Positions 13,940 through 13,993 of a stretch of DNA of 13,993 nucleotides are shown here, piece after piece. Position numbers and translations under genes: made by a program. Location: positions 1 to 13,993 of the forward strand of contig DSBB01000297.1 in assembly GCA_011046175.1 (NCBI GenBank), written 5' to 3'. The notes below the pieces were generated by a model, which ran no database searches, was not told where the DNA came from, and saw nothing but the letters and a program-made list of their open reading frames with translations. Every line of letters begins with the position of its first letter. The stretch's first letter is position 1. Source of the stretch: Candidatus Hydrogenedentota bacterium (GTDB lineage Bacteria; Hydrogenedentota; Hydrogenedentia; Hydrogenedentales; CAITNO01).

Positions 13940-13993
13940 TGATTTGAAAAACTCCCGGTCGTTCGAGCCCCCGCGCCCATATAGTAAGAATAC

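Noticed and set aside
13945..13975. GTTCGAG segment resembling a tRNA T-loop on the plus strand
   Set aside because: The flanking bases do not form the 5-bp T stem, and the sequence upstream is the start of the YggS gene, with no anticodon or D arm.

Overview
This window is a piece of bacterial chromosome, probably from a metagenome-assembled genome. It has moderately high GC, compact gene spacing, several 4-base stop/start overlaps and a strong preference for TGA stop codons. Every recognisable gene is bacterial. The best lineage hint is the pseudopilin at 6631-7485. Its N-terminal GFTLIE signal and C-terminal FNHVPGG...YMDGHV box are typical of the large pseudopilin families of Planctomycetes, Lentisphaerae and Candidatus Hydrogenedentota. 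I infer an uncultured member of that neighbourhood, but no 16S or other phylogenetic marker was analysed.

Layout. Positions 1-463 hold no convincing gene, but contain an AT-rich stretch and a near-perfect 40-bp tandem repeat with a hairpin in each unit. From 5056 leftward runs a minus-strand block: cmk (CMP kinase), recJ (single-strand exonuclease, ATGA overlap with cmk), a secreted FKBP-type prolyl isomerase and a DUF1015 protein. A 224-bp divergent region (5057-5280) separates it from a plus-strand block devoted largely to molybdenum cofactor (Moco): moaA (a compact variant), moaC, a pseudopilin interrupted by one in-frame TAG, an exported single-domain protein resembling the molybdopterin-binding domain of sulfite oxidase, and a MOSC-MogA fusion. 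From the right edge a second minus-strand block runs leftward: a YggS-type PLP protein, pheS, pheT, a small coiled-coil protein and zapA. It meets the Moco block tail to tail at about 9153-9210.

How the genes fit together. MoaA and MoaC perform the first step of Moco synthesis (GTP to cyclic pyranopterin monophosphate). The MogA half of the fusion performs the late adenylylation of molybdopterin, and its MOSC half probably binds or transfers the cofactor or its sulfur. The exported SUOX-like protein is a plausible client or carrier. MoaD, MoaE, MoeA and MobA are absent from the window. The right block combines phenylalanyl-tRNA synthetase with a ZapA and coiled-coil pair likely to act in cell division, an arrangement related to the pheT-zapA linkage of other bacteria. 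The left block is housekeeping.

Most notable points: the single amber codon in an otherwise well-conserved pseudopilin; a 9-bp perfect inverted repeat just after that gene's promoter; a MoaA lacking about 45 residues of the usual C-terminal segment while keeping all cluster and substrate residues; MoaA Gly-Gly codons that double as the moaC ribosome-binding site; the exported SUOX-like protein inside the Moco block; and the 66-bp-period repeat at the left edge. I did not find a clearly new multi-gene system.
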